Assembly: GCA_022482785.1 (NCBI GenBank)
Contig: JAKVON010000013.1
Coordinates: forward strand, 1 to 64,000
Length of the DNA: 64,000 nucleotides
From: Atopobiaceae bacterium
GTDB lineage: Bacteria > Actinomycetota > Coriobacteriia > Coriobacteriales > Atopobiaceae
Direction of reading: 5' to 3'
The notes under the pieces were generated by a model, which worked only from the letters and a program-made list of their open reading frames with translations, had not been told where the DNA came from and searched no databases. A program made the position numbers and the translations under genes. Below are positions 1 to 8,594 of the stretch, one piece after another. Every line of letters starts with the position of its first letter. The first letter of the stretch is position 1.

Positions 1-2121
1 GACGTCGCGCCCGCACAGGACACGAAGGCCTCGGCCTCCGACGTCCCGCAGACGGACGCGGTGTCGGTCGCGGTCGCCAAGCTCGACGCCGAGACCGGCA
101 AGGCCTCCCCGCTCGGCTCGGCGACGCTCGAGGGGGCCGAGTTCGAGGTCAGGTACTACGACAACACGGACGGCGACGTCTCGGGGACGCCGAAGAGGAC
201 GTGGACGCTGCGCACCGGCGCGGACGGCAAGGCGACGCTCGACGAGGCGCACAAGGCCTCGGGCGACGCGCTCTACACCGACTCCGCGGGCGCCCCGACG
301 ACCCCGCTCGGCACCGTGAGCGTCACGGAGACCAAGGCGCCGAAGGGCTACCTGCTCTCCGACGCCTCCGCCCACGTCGACAAGGTCACGGCCGACGGGA
401 CCGCGGAGCACGTCTCCACCTACGTCGCGCCCGAGGTCGCGGACCACGTCGCGCGGGGCGACCTCAGCTTCAGCAAGGTCGACGAGCAGACCATGGGGCA
501 GCTCGCGGGCTGCGCGTTCCTGCTCACCTCGGAGACGACGGGAGAGTCCCACGTCCTCGTCACCGACGAGAACGGCATGTTCGACAGCGCCGCCTCCTGG
601 GTCCCGCACACCCGCGGGACCGACGGCAACGACGCCGCCCTCTCGGCGGCCGGCTCGGTCGACGACGAGGGCCTCGACGCCTCCAGGGGCGTCTGGTTCG
701 GAGCCGGCACCAAGGCCGACGACTCGCTCGGGGCGCTGCCCTACGACACCTACGACCTCAGGGAGCTCCCCTGCGCGGCCAACGCGGGGCACGCCCTCAC
801 GGAGCGCACCGTGACGATCAGCCGCGACAGGGCCGACCTCGACATCGGCACCGTGGACGACAAGCAGGTCTCGATCCGCACCGAGGCGACGGACGCCGCC
901 ACCGGCACGCACGAGTCCGAGGCCGCCGCCAAGCAGACGATCGTCGACACGGTCTCCTACGCGAACCTCACCCCCGGGAAGGAGTACGTGCTCACCGGGA
1001 CCCTCGTGGACAAGGCCACCGGCAAGGCGGTCCAGTCAGGCGGGGCCGACGTCACCGCGGCGACCACGTTCACGCCGGAGGAGCCCGACGGGACCGCCCA
1101 GGTGACGTTCGAGTTCGACGGCACCGCGACGGCCGGGAGAGCGCTCGTGGCCTTCGAGAGCCTCTCGCAGGACGGGCGCGAGGTCGCGACGCACGCCGAC
1201 GTCGACGACGAGGGGCAGACCGTCACCGTCCCGAAGGTCGGCACCGAGGCGACGGGCAAGGCGAGCGGCACGCACGAGGAGCAGGCGACCGGGAGGACCG
1301 AGATCGTCGACACGGTCTCCTACGCGAACCTCGTCCCCGGAAGGGAGTACGCGCTCACCGGGACCCTCGTGGACAAGGCCACCGGCAAGGCGATCCAGTC
1401 CGGAGGGGCCGACGTCACCGCGACGACGACGTTCACGCCGGAGGAGCCCGACGGGACCGCGCAGGTGACGTTCGAGCTCGACGCCTCGGCCCTCGCCGGG
1501 ACGACGACCGTGGCCTTCGAGACGCTCTCCCGAGAGGGCCGGGAGGTCGCGACGCACGCCGACATCGAGGACGGGGGCCAGACGGTCTCGCTCGTGGGCG
1601 TCGGCACGAAGGCGGCCGACGAGGCGACCGGCACCAACGAGGGGACGCCCGCAGATCGGGTGACCATCGTCGACACGGTCTCCTACACGGGCCTCACGCC
1701 CGGCAAGGAGTACGTCCTCACGGGGACCCTCATGGACGCCTCCACGGGGAAGGCCTGGCAGCAGGACGGGGCCGACGTCACCGCGACGACCACGCTCACG
1801 CCGGAGAAGGCAGACGGCGAGGCCGAGGTCACCTTCGAGATCGACGGCTCGGCGCTCGACGGGAGGACGCTCGTCTGCTTCGAGTCCCTCTCGCGCGGCG
1901 GGAGGCAGGTCGCCGCGCACGCCGACATCTCCGACGCGGGCCAGTCGGTCTCCTACGAGTCACCCCAGACGCCCCCGGAGACGCCGCCCGCGACGCAGGA
2001 GGGGCTGCCCAAGACGGGCGACGACCTCCCGGCGGTCGCGCTGCTCGGCCTGCTCGGCGCCGGCGCGTGCGCCGTCGCGGCCGCATGGGTCATGCGCCGC
2101 AGGGGAGGCGAGGGGCGATGA
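1..2121 (+). CDS. VaFE-repeat surface protein with LPxTG anchor (5' partial)
   Basis: The open frame runs in from the left edge, so the N-terminus and signal peptide are outside the window. The visible part has SpaA/prealbumin-like segments (an AETGKASPLGSATLEGAEFE stretch near residue 30, and DLSFSKVDEQTMG near 155), then three copies of a roughly 120-residue VaFE repeat, each with IVDTVSY and a VAFE-type motif. The C-terminus has LPKTG, a hydrophobic segment and an RRRGGEGR tail, the class A sortase signal, so it should be covalently cell-wall anchored. Such repeats normally form intramolecular isopeptide bonds in adhesin stalks. The stop overlaps the next start (ATGA). Proteins of this kind occur as cargo on conjugative elements, which fits the ArdC and Mob genes that follow. 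Confidence 0.9.
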   Translation, partial: DVAPAQDTKASASDVPQTDAVSVAVAKLDAETGKASPLGSATLEGAEFEVRYYDNTDGDVSGTPKRTWTLRTGADGKATLDEAHKASGDALYTDSAGAPTTPLGTVSVTETKAPKGYLLSDASAHVDKVTADGTAEHVSTYVAPEVADHVARGDLSFSKVDEQTMGQLAGCAFLLTSETTGESHVLVTDENGMFDSAASWVPHTRGTDGNDAALSAAGSVDDEGLDASRGVWFGAGTKADDSLGALPYDTYDLRELPCAANAGHALTERTVTISRDRADLDIGTVDDKQVSIRTEATDAATGTHESEAAAKQTIVDTVSYANLTPGKEYVLTGTLVDKATGKAVQSGGADVTAATTFTPEEPDGTAQVTFEFDGTATAGRALVAFESLSQDGREVATHADVDDEGQTVTVPKVGTEATGKASGTHEEQATGRTEIVDTVSYANLVPGREYALTGTLVDKATGKAIQSGGADVTATTTFTPEEPDGTAQVTFELDASALAGTTTVAFETLSREGREVATHADIEDGGQTVSLVGVGTKAADEATGTNEGTPADRVTIVDTVSYTGLTPGKEYVLTGTLMDASTGKAWQQDGADVTATTTLTPEKADGEAEVTFEIDGSALDGRTLVCFESLSRGGRQVAAHADISDAGQSVSYESPQTPPETPPATQEGLPKTGDDLPAVALLGLLGAGACAVAAAWVMRRRGGEGR
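862..1956 (+). repeat. Three tandem VaFE coding repeats
   Basis: Three in-frame units of about 360-375 bp start near 862, 1234 and 1597. Each begins with a (G)T.AT..ATGT.E-like segment, continues with IVDTVSY.(N/G)L.PG(K/R)EY.LTGTL and ends with a VAFE/VCFE motif and a VA(T/A)HAD motif. Units 1 and 2 are nearly identical in long blocks, indicating recent duplication or homogenisation. Unit number is therefore likely to vary between strains. Confidence 0.85.
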
Positions 2122-2261
2122 CGTTCATAGCCTGCTTCGTCTCGTTCGTGGCGGGCGGCACCTTCGGCGTCGCCGCCATGGCTCTCGCGCAGGCGGCAGG
2201 GGCCGCCGACCGCGAGGCCGAGAGGCACGTGGCCGAGGCCAGGGCCAGAAGGGCGCGATAG
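2118..2261 (+). CDS. DUF3789-like small membrane protein
   Basis: This is a 47-residue protein starting inside the stop of the upstream surface-protein gene (ATGA overlap), so translation is probably coupled. It has one N-terminal membrane segment (FVSFVAGGTFGVAAMALAQA), then an AADREAERH-type charged tail. The layout, a glycine-containing transmembrane helix followed by a short basic/acidic tail, matches the DUF3789 proteins carried by many Tn916-type and related conjugative elements of Gram-positive gut bacteria. Its function is not known. The family assignment is from pattern and neighbourhood, not a search. Confidence 0.7.
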   Translation: MTFIACFVSFVAGGTFGVAAMALAQAAGAADREAERHVAEARARRAR

Positions 2262-2267
2262 GCGGAC

Positions 2268-2292
2268 GGGGGCCGGCGACGCGCCGGCCCCC
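2268..2292. terminator. GC-rich hairpin after the DUF3789 gene
   Basis: Perfect 10-bp arms GGGGGCCGGC and GCCGGCCCCC enclose a 5-nt loop, beginning 6 nt after the stop. There is no T-run, so it is either a weak terminator or a structure separating the surface-protein transcript from the ArdC-like gene. Confidence 0.5.
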
Positions 2293-2410
2293 GGAGGAGG
2301 GAGGCACATGCCGATGAGAAGAGAGGCCCCCCGCCGCGGAGGCGAGGGCGACAGGAAGAACACGGGCAGGAGACGCGCGGCCCCACACGCGCGCCGGGAG
2401 AGGAGAGGAT

Positions 2411-3499
2411 ATGAAGTTCCCGGAGAGAGTGAGCGAGCAGAGAAGGCAGGTCGTCGACAGGATTGTCGCGGACATGGAGGGAAAGGAGCTCTCGTGGGCC
2501 GCCGACTGGGCGCCCTGCTGGTCGCCCGTCAACGCGGCCACGGGCAAGCGCTACCACGGCGGCAACCGCCTCGGACTCGCGGCGGTCGCCGCCGAGAGGG
2601 GCCTCGCGGACCCGAGGTGGTGCACGTACCGCCAGGCGGAGGAGCAGGGATGGCACGTTCGCAGGGGCGCGAAGGCGGCCGTCGTCGAGAAGTGGAAGAT
2701 GCTGCCCGCTCGCGCCGAGGGCCCGTTCCCCGAGGCGGTGGACGCGGAGCCGGGCGAGGGCGAGGCCGCCGAGAGACTCGTGCCCGTCTGCGTCGGCTAC
2801 TGGTCCGTCTTCAACGCGCGGGACGTCGAGGGCATCCCTCCCCTCCCCGAGCGTGCTCCCGCGGAGCTCGGGGAGGTCGGCGAGGTCGCGGACCAGTTCA
2901 TCGAGTCGAGCCGATGCCCCGTCAGGGAGGCGGAGGGCGGCGAGGCGTACTACGCGCCGAGCCGGGACGTGATCGTCATCCCGGAAAGGTCGCAGTTCGC
3001 GACCCCGGAGGGATTCCTCTCGACGCTGCTCCACGAGATGACGCACTCCACGGCGCCCGAGCTCGGACGCAAGTTCGTCGGCCACTTCGGGTCGCCCGAG
3101 TACGCCCGCGAGGAGTTCGTGGCCGAGCTCGGCAGCATGTTCGCCGCGGCCGACGCGGGACTCGACTGCAAGGCCGTCGCGGAGGCGGAGCAGGGAGGCA
3201 AGCACTACGACCAGCACGTCGCCTACCTCGAGTCCTGGGTGGCGGCCCTCAGGAAGGACCCCGACGAGCTCTACCGAGCCGCGGCGAAGGCCTCGACCGC
3301 GGCCGAGTACCTCGGCAAGCGCAGGCGCGACCTCATCGAGTCGAGGGAGAGGGACGCCGAGCCGACGCCCGTGCCCGACCGCGGGCAGGCGCACGAGCCC
3401 GAGGGCTTCTCGCTCTCGGACGAGGCGCGTGACGCCCAGGACGCCGCGGACGCGGCCGTCCGCGGGGCGGCCCCGGCGCCGGAGGTGGCGATAGCGTAG
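2411..3499 (+). CDS. ArdC-like antirestriction protein with zinc metallopeptidase domain
   Basis: This 362-residue protein has two domains. The N-terminal half (about residues 1-150) carries the ArdC/DUF1738 signature: WAADWAPCWSPVNAATGKRY, YHGGNR and, further on, GYWSVFNA..VEG. The second half is a zincin-like metallopeptidase with HEMTH (HExxH zinc site, about residue 212) followed by YAREEFVAELG, which supplies the third ligand. ArdC-type proteins bind single-stranded DNA and protect incoming conjugative DNA from restriction. The start at 2411 follows a GGAGAGGAGAGG ribosome-binding site. Its position on the mobile element is typical. Confidence 0.85.
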   Translation: MKFPERVSEQRRQVVDRIVADMEGKELSWAADWAPCWSPVNAATGKRYHGGNRLGLAAVAAERGLADPRWCTYRQAEEQGWHVRRGAKAAVVEKWKMLPARAEGPFPEAVDAEPGEGEAAERLVPVCVGYWSVFNARDVEGIPPLPERAPAELGEVGEVADQFIESSRCPVREAEGGEAYYAPSRDVIVIPERSQFATPEGFLSTLLHEMTHSTAPELGRKFVGHFGSPEYAREEFVAELGSMFAAADAGLDCKAVAEAEQGGKHYDQHVAYLESWVAALRKDPDELYRAAAKASTAAEYLGKRRRDLIESRERDAEPTPVPDRGQAHEPEGFSLSDEARDAQDAADAAVRGAAPAPEVAIA

Positions 3500-3645
3500 A
3501 AAGCATGGGGCAAGCTGCCTCCTGACCTTATCTTGACGGGAGGCAGCTTGTGTTCCATTTCTATGCATTTAGCGGGGTCAGGGAAGCTGCAGGGAGTCAC
3601 TTTGCTAGCTGACAGCGCTGCTTTTTCTTTGATGGAAGAGCCCAA

Positions 3646-3698
3646 TACCTGGATGTTTGCAGGAGAGACCGTATGGCAAGCGTTCCGCTTCAGATGCC
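3646..3698 (+). repeat. 53-bp repeat, copy 1 (copy 2 at 55692)
   Basis: The segment from TACCTGGA to CAGATGCC recurs at 55692-55744 in the same orientation with about six mismatches; the last 38 bp differ at only two positions. It contains AGGAGAG followed at proper spacing by ATG in this copy and ACG in the other, so it looks like the translation-start region of a small gene rather than a structural repeat. Confidence 0.7.
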
Positions 3699-3777
3699 CG
3701 AAACGTCGCGATTGGCAAATGACGGCATGCTAAGATTCCTCATGGAGGCAGATGATGGAGACGATGGAACTCGATAG
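3673..3777 (+). CDS. Small ORF of 34 residues in the 53-bp repeat
   Basis: The ATG lies 6-7 nt after AGGAGAG. The product starts MASVPLQMPETS and ends with an acidic stretch (ADDGDDGTR). The MASVPLRMP-like start resembles the beginning of RelB/DinJ-type antitoxins, but the protein is far too short for one, so it may be a truncated antitoxin or a leader peptide. It overlaps the start of the sce7726-family gene, suggesting translational coupling. The second copy of the repeat has ACG in place of ATG. Confidence 0.35.
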   Translation: MASVPLQMPETSRLANDGMLRFLMEADDGDDGTR

Positions 3778-4577
3778 AATCGCGCTACGCGAAGCAGCCC
3801 AACGGCTCTATGACCAGTACTCCACCGTCCTGTCTGAGGCAAAGCTCTCGTCAATCCTCTCCAGGTCTTTGGATGACGGTCTTCTCGATTTCGAGTCCGC
3901 CAGCACCGCGCGCAGGCATTATCAATGATATCGTCCTTCGCTACTACCCGAACGAGGCCACCATCAAGGCGGGCTTTATTGACCGCGTTCTGGTCCCACA
4001 GAGCCCCAGGACCATCTCCATCTTCGAGCTCCCTATTGGGAAAAGCCGCGTCGACATGTGCAAGGTGAACGGGCACAGCGCGGCCTATGAGATTAAGACC
4101 GACCTAGACACTTTCGATCGTCTCGAGGGGCAGCTCAGGGATTATTTCGATGTTTTCGAGTCGGTCTATGTTGTCACGTCTGAAAGGCGTTGGCACGAGC
4201 TCCCAGACTATGTTCCAGAGGGGTGCGGAATCTACTCATATCGGCAGGATCCCTCGGATGGCACCTATCATTTTCAGACACGCCGCAAAGCAGCAAAATG
4301 TACCGACCTCGACGCCGAGAAGCAGCTAAGGGCAATTCCCAAGCACGGTCTCTGCGCGATCTTCAATATCAAAGACACTCATATGTCTAAGACCGCCGTC
4401 ATCGAGGCATGCCTCGCCGAGAGCACCCCGCAGAAGGTCAATCTAGCGTTCAAAACCTATCTGAAACAGCGATATGGCAGCCACTGGAAACGCTTTCGCG
4501 AGATTGAGCCGTCGGTTCTTGGCATCGACTACGAGTGGTTCTATCGCAACGGCCTCGACCCGAGCATCGTCTACTAA
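3752..4577 (+). pseudogene. sce7726-family protein, frameshifted near its N-terminus
   Basis: From ATG 3752 (GGAGG upstream) the frame encodes a plausible N-terminus ending FESASTARR and stops at 3928. The remainder continues in another frame from about 3908 with IINDIVLRYYPNEA to the stop at 4577. That body has the sce7726 signature: SRVDMCKVNG...YEIK.D.DTF.RL..QL.DYF..F..VYVV, a PD-(D/E)xK nuclease-like core. The break lies at a CGCGCGC tract; one extra CG unit would restore the frame. sce7726 genes usually pair with sce7725, which is found here at 6118-7110 beyond an inserted IS256 element, although on the opposite strand. A defence role is suspected for this pair but not shown by the sequence. 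Confidence 0.65.
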
Positions 4578-4691
4578 AGGACATAGCTGTTTCCGTGGGC
4601 AAGGTATAGCTGTTGGACGTACCGCTCAATTGTGTATTCAATCCAAGTGGGGAATGCGCCAAAATGCCCTCTCTCGGCTTGGTAGCGTCTT

Positions 4692-6147
4692 GAAAGTTGG
4701 TGTAAGCGGTGCCTTCGCCCGTGAACCCGCCTGCTACTAACGCATCCTATGCCGCCCTCCTCCTCGAGTCAACGCCGTCGGCCTTCACCAGCCGGATGAT
4801 GGCAGCCGCGTGTTCGGCCGCCGTCCCCTCGTAGGTCGGTGCTGGTGCAGGTCTCCTCTGCTCCTCCCGCTCGAAGGCCTCCTGGACGGACCCTGCGGAG
4901 AACCAGCGCCTGGACTGCCAGGCCTCGTCCATCTCGGCAAGGGCGGCACCGACGTACCTGAGGAGGCTCCTCCTCGACGGGAACACCTGCACGACGCGGC
5001 TCCTGCGCTTGATCTCACGGTTGGTGCGCTCCTGCACGTTGTTCGTCCTGAGGCGTATGTGGTGCTCGTAGGGGAAGTCGAGGTAGGCGAGCGCGTCCGC
5101 CTCGGCATCCTCCAGAAGCTCGCCTGCCGCGGGGCAGATGGCACCGACCTCGTCGGCCGCCAGGTGGTAGAGCTCGCGGACCAGCGCTGGGTCCCGCTCC
5201 GCGAAGACGGCGGACAGGAGCTGCCCCACGAGGGCGCGCTGGTGCCTCGTCCTGGCGAGCGAGCAGCAGTTTCGCTCGAGGTGGACGATGCAGCGCTGCC
5301 AGGCGGCACCCGGGAACGTCTCCTCGATGGCGTGCCTCAGGCCCTCGTGCGCGTCGGAAGTCACACAGAGCGTGTCCGTGACGCCGCGGTCGCGCAGGCC
5401 CCGCAGGAAGAGCAGCCATGACGCGTACGACTCCGTGTCGACGGCGTCGACGCCCACGAGGTATCGGTGTCCGTCGTCGGCGGCCGCTATCGCCGTCACC
5501 ACCGCGACCGAGCTGACGTGCCCGCCCTCTCTGGCCTTGATGTAGGTGGCGTCGAGCCACAGGTACGGGAACCGGAGGTCATGGAAGACGCGGCCCTGCA
5601 GGTCGGTGACCGTCTCGTCGAGCGTGGCGCACATGCGGGAGACGGCGTCCTTGCCGAGCCGGTCGACACCGAGCTTGGCGGCCACGCGCTCGACCTTCCT
5701 CGTCGAGACCCCGCAGGTGACCATCTCGGCCACGGCCGCCACGATCGCGCGGTCCGTCCTGGAGTAGCGCTCCACCACGTCCTCGGGGAAGTAGGACCCG
5801 CGTCTGAGCTTGGGTATGCGTAGGGTTATCGTGCCGACGCTCGTCAGCAGCGAGCGCTCGCGGTAGCCGTTCCTCTGGTTGCCTCCCTCGCACTCGAGGT
5901 CGGCCTCGACGTCCATCACCTCGTTGACGATCGACTCGGCGAGCGTCCTGGCAAGCTCGCCGACATTCACCATCCCGTCATCGAACCGGGGCAGCCCCGG
6001 TGTCACACCATCCCGCGCATCGCCTATGATTGCCATAGCGGTCATCGCCTCTCCTAGTCTCAATACGTCGCTGTTTGAGATTCTAGGGCGATGGCCGTTC
6101 CCCTTAGCCCGAAGTACCTAGCTGGGAAACGTGCCTACACCAACTTT
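4692..6147. mobile_element. IS256-family insertion sequence
   Basis: The element is bounded by inverted ends: GAAAGTTGGTGTAAGC at 4692 on the + strand and GAAAGTTGGTGTAGGC read on the - strand ending near 6147. It contains a single transposase gene. The expected 8-9-bp target duplication is not visible, so flanking sequence has probably rearranged since insertion. The right end supplies the last codons and stop of the sce7725 gene. Confidence 0.8.
4747..6045 (-). CDS. IS256-family (mutator type) transposase
   Basis: This 432-residue transposase appears intact. Family hallmarks are an N-terminal GGNQRNGYRER(S) segment, the first catalytic Asp in YLWLDATYIK, the second in VTSDAHEGLRHA, a W..C..H..RN motif (AAWQRCIVHLERN), and the terminal Glu region NNVQERTNREIKRRSRVVQVFPS. 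ATG 6045 is preceded by AGGAGAGG, a better start than the longer frame. Overlapping long frames on both strands are compositional shadows. Confidence 0.92.
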   Translation of the reverse strand: MTAMAIIGDARDGVTPGLPRFDDGMVNVGELARTLAESIVNEVMDVEADLECEGGNQRNGYRERSLLTSVGTITLRIPKLRRGSYFPEDVVERYSRTDRAIVAAVAEMVTCGVSTRKVERVAAKLGVDRLGKDAVSRMCATLDETVTDLQGRVFHDLRFPYLWLDATYIKAREGGHVSSVAVVTAIAAADDGHRYLVGVDAVDTESYASWLLFLRGLRDRGVTDTLCVTSDAHEGLRHAIEETFPGAAWQRCIVHLERNCCSLARTRHQRALVGQLLSAVFAERDPALVRELYHLAADEVGAICPAAGELLEDAEADALAYLDFPYEHHIRLRTNNVQERTNREIKRRSRVVQVFPSRRSLLRYVGAALAEMDEAWQSRRWFSAGSVQEAFEREEQRRPAPAPTYEGTAAEHAAAIIRLVKADGVDSRRRAA

Positions 6148-7110
6148 CGCGACACGATCCTCGGCTTTGTCCGCAACCGTGGACAACACCAAGCATTCGC
6201 CCGGGAATCTTTCAAGGGTGCTCCTGTCAGCCAGAAGTCTTCCGACAACATATCTAAAACCTGAAGTGCCTTGCCTGGAGTCAGGATTCACATAGGCCTT
6301 GAAATCGTTTGAGGCACCTTTGTACATAAGGGCGAGAGCACATCCTCGAGCACCACCCTTACCTGGGAGGGTATCTCTCAGTCCGGCGTAATCCCCCACG
6401 CCGTCAAAGCCCCAAGCGACATAATTGACTATGTGGCTGTTGTCGATGGGACAGCCGTCTTCATAGCTGCCGTTCTTTATATCGCGTCGCCTCGGAGAAC
6501 AGAGGAGGATGGCCTCCGCAGGAAGGCCCAGGCTACTCAGCTCCTCAAGCTCTTCAACTCTCGAGACGAGTGGAGTCTCATTGATGTCATATATGAGGTA
6601 ATCATCCGACGTCAGGACGGCGCGAAGCGCATCCTCATATCCTTCGAATTTTTCGACGCGGATTGCAAGAGGCCAATTTGGGCGCGCCTTTCGGATGGTG
6701 AAGGCAAGCTCAACGAGCCGCTCTGGGCTGAGGTTCTCGACGCCCTCTTTTACCGCAATCACAGGCACAAGGTTCTTGTAGTTGGAAATTGCGAGGAGAT
6801 GATCGGAATAGGCATCAAGGCTGTTGTTCATGCGGAAAACGAGTCCGCACTTGCTTGCGTTGATGCTCTTGTATCTGCTTAAATCACCCCTGAAAAAGTC
6901 TATGAGCATCTTCCTGCCGGGCATCAGCCCGTCAATCTTCCCTAGCGTCTCGTGGCAGGATGAGAAGCCGTCTGCCGGACCCGGATCATGCTTGTCCAAG
7001 CGGATGATCTCTACTAAGGGCAGACAGTCGTCCGCGATGTATCCACTACCCAGCAGCTTCTTAAGTGCCCTAGCCTCAGCCTGGCCATTTTTCATCGTCA
7101 GCATATACAT
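6118..7110 (-). CDS. sce7725-family (Beta-protein-like), C-terminus altered by IS256
   Basis: The product of about 330 residues matches the sce7725 pattern: an N-terminal K.GQ..E..AL..LL segment with LPLVEIIRL, a central NLVPVIAVKEG, YLIYDINETPL and a WGFDGVGDYAGLRD segment, giving a TIM-barrel-like organisation related to the phage Beta family. The last residues (KVGVGTFPS) and stop are encoded by the terminal inverted repeat of the IS256 element, so the native C-terminus is lost. It starts 17 bp after the HigA-like antitoxin stop, in the same direction, and was probably cotranscribed with that TA pair. sce7725 and sce7726 commonly occur as a pair. Confidence 0.65.
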   Translation of the reverse strand: MYMLTMKNGQAEARALKKLLGSGYIADDCLPLVEIIRLDKHDPGPADGFSSCHETLGKIDGLMPGRKMLIDFFRGDLSRYKSINASKCGLVFRMNNSLDAYSDHLLAISNYKNLVPVIAVKEGVENLSPERLVELAFTIRKARPNWPLAIRVEKFEGYEDALRAVLTSDDYLIYDINETPLVSRVEELEELSSLGLPAEAILLCSPRRRDIKNGSYEDGCPIDNSHIVNYVAWGFDGVGDYAGLRDTLPGKGGARGCALALMYKGASNDFKAYVNPDSRQGTSGFRYVVGRLLADRSTLERFPGECLVLSTVADKAEDRVAKVGVGTFPS

Positions 7111-7126
7111 CGGAATCGCTTCCCTT

Positions 7127-8182
7127 TTAACAAGATGTCTTGAGGTCGGACAGCGTGTTGAACTCTATGAACCCATCATGTTGGAGAAATCCGACGACGA
7201 TACCTGGATCAACGGCCTGGCTTTTCGCAAATTCATACACGCGTCCGCGTGAAAACTCATTCGTCTCGGTAAATGCCTTGTAATCATCAGTGTCCACAAA
7301 GAAGGACCGCGCGAAGCGATTCGCTTCCTCGTCCCTATGCGCCTCACTCGCAAGCTCTTCCATCGACACTATCGGCTGCTTGGAATCGTAATGGAGCAGT
7401 AGGTGCGCAAGCTCGTGCACGATTGTGAACCACACATGATCATGGGTTTTGTACCTCTTGCTGATATAGACTGCTGGATGCCCCATGTAGGTCGCCAACG
7501 CACCGCGCACCTTCGAATTGGAAATCGCAGGCCGCACTACGAGGTAGACACCGCACCTGTTGAACAGTTTGCGAGCGCTCTCAATCGAATCGTCCACCTT
7601 AGGGTTGAGCGCAATCATCTTCAGCCGATCCATGGAGGATTCCAGCCTCTCCTTGGAGAACGGCACTTCGCTCAAATCCTTGTTCTGCTCCTCGGCCTCT
7701 TCCTCGCACAGCTTAATCCAAACAATAACGGCCTCGTCGTCGCCACCATCCTGCATGAACTCCATATTCCCGGGAACCGCATAGCGATATTGTCCGAAGC
7801 TGGACACGTGAAGAATCTTGAGCATCGCAATGGCCTGCTCCACGAGTGGCATCTTCGTCCGCCCGAACACCTCTTTGAAGTGGAACCGCCTGGCGATATC
7901 TTTGAGTTCTGCATCGTCAAACTCAGTCTGCTCTCGCTCACGAGCAAGATACTCCTGATACTTGACCTCATAATTAAGCCAGAAGCTAGCCGGGACGTCT
8001 GGCATGAGCTTCTCAAGCTTCAGCGCCATATCCTCGGTAAGCCTCGACTTGCCGTTTATGAGCTGAGAGAGATGACGCTCGCTCACGTCGATGCGCTTCG
8101 CCACATCTTTCTGAGTAAGGCCACGAGCATCGAAATATTCCTTAATTATCTCGCCGGGCGCGACAATGAAATCGCTCATCAT
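7127..8182 (-). CDS. HigA-type antitoxin fused to ImmA/IrrE-like metallopeptidase
   Basis: The N-terminal 75 residues are a Cro/C1 helix-turn-helix of the HigA/VapI type (GLTQKDVAKRIDVSERHLSQLINGKSRLT). The C-terminal half is an ImmA/IrrE-like zinc peptidase domain with HELAHLLLH (HExxH). I chose ATG 8182 because GGAGAGGAGAAG stands directly before it; a longer frame to 8236 lacks support. It follows the toxin gene by 20 nt. The HTH should autorepress the operon; the peptidase domain may link antitoxin turnover to stress. Confidence 0.85.
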   Translation of the reverse strand: MMSDFIVAPGEIIKEYFDARGLTQKDVAKRIDVSERHLSQLINGKSRLTEDMALKLEKLMPDVPASFWLNYEVKYQEYLAREREQTEFDDAELKDIARRFHFKEVFGRTKMPLVEQAIAMLKILHVSSFGQYRYAVPGNMEFMQDGGDDEAVIVWIKLCEEEAEEQNKDLSEVPFSKERLESSMDRLKMIALNPKVDDSIESARKLFNRCGVYLVVRPAISNSKVRGALATYMGHPAVYISKRYKTHDHVWFTIVHELAHLLLHYDSKQPIVSMEELASEAHRDEEANRFARSFFVDTDDYKAFTETNEFSRGRVYEFAKSQAVDPGIVVGFLQHDGFIEFNTLSDLKTSC

Positions 8183-8201
8183 TCTCTTCTCCTCTCCAAG
8201 C

Positions 8202-8516
8202 TCAGTGGTAATCCTGGATATCTTCGATACGGACACGCGTCACAGTCGACAAATCATTTGGGTCGTAATCGCCGACAGGACGTACGACCAGACGCTGATT
8301 CTTGCTTAAGTCGATGCCCCAGCAGCCCTCTAAGTTTCCGGTCAGCTTGTGCCTACGCGGAGGAGGGAGATAGGTTATCTGGCTCAAGTTATCAGCAACC
8401 CGCAAATCAGAAAGCCGATGAATGAGGGTTCTGGCAATTTTGCCATAGTACCTGGTAATTGACCTTTGATCTACGAGGCTCTTTTCCAGAGTCCTGCTCG
8501 CATATTCGATATCCAT
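8202..8516 (-). CDS. HigB/RelE-superfamily toxin
   Basis: This is a 104-residue basic protein with the plasmid-maintenance-killer layout: helical N-terminus (SITRYYGKIARTLIHRLSDLRVADNLSQI), PP.RRHKL.GNLEG.WGI.L..NQRLVVRP, and a C-terminal VRIEDIQDYH strand. RelE-fold HigB toxins cleave mRNA on the ribosome. The ATG at 8516 has AAGGAGG 8 nt upstream and is preferred over the frame start at 8564. Toxin-before-antitoxin order is typical of higBA. Confidence 0.85.
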   Translation of the reverse strand: MDIEYASRTLEKSLVDQRSITRYYGKIARTLIHRLSDLRVADNLSQITYLPPPRRHKLTGNLEGCWGIDLSKNQRLVVRPVGDYDPNDLSTVTRVRIEDIQDYH

Positions 8517-8594
8517 CTCCACCTCCTTGTGGAACAGGATAACGAAGTTGACCTGATAGGTCAATATTGATTTGTTAGGTCAATCGGATTCTTT

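Noticed and set aside
2308-2410. Plus-strand frame starting at 2308 upstream of and overlapping the ArdC-like gene
   Set aside because: It is almost all Arg/Gly/Pro codons and continues as a shadow of the ArdC-like gene; the real start at 2411 has a strong ribosome-binding site.
2090-3568. Minus-strand frame of about 490 codons opposite the ArdC-like gene
   Set aside because: The plus-strand protein has HExxH and ArdC motifs; the minus frame is Arg/Leu-rich with no motif.
4692-6147. Target-site duplication of the IS256 element
   Set aside because: The bases next to the two ends do not match over 8-9 positions, so none is reported.
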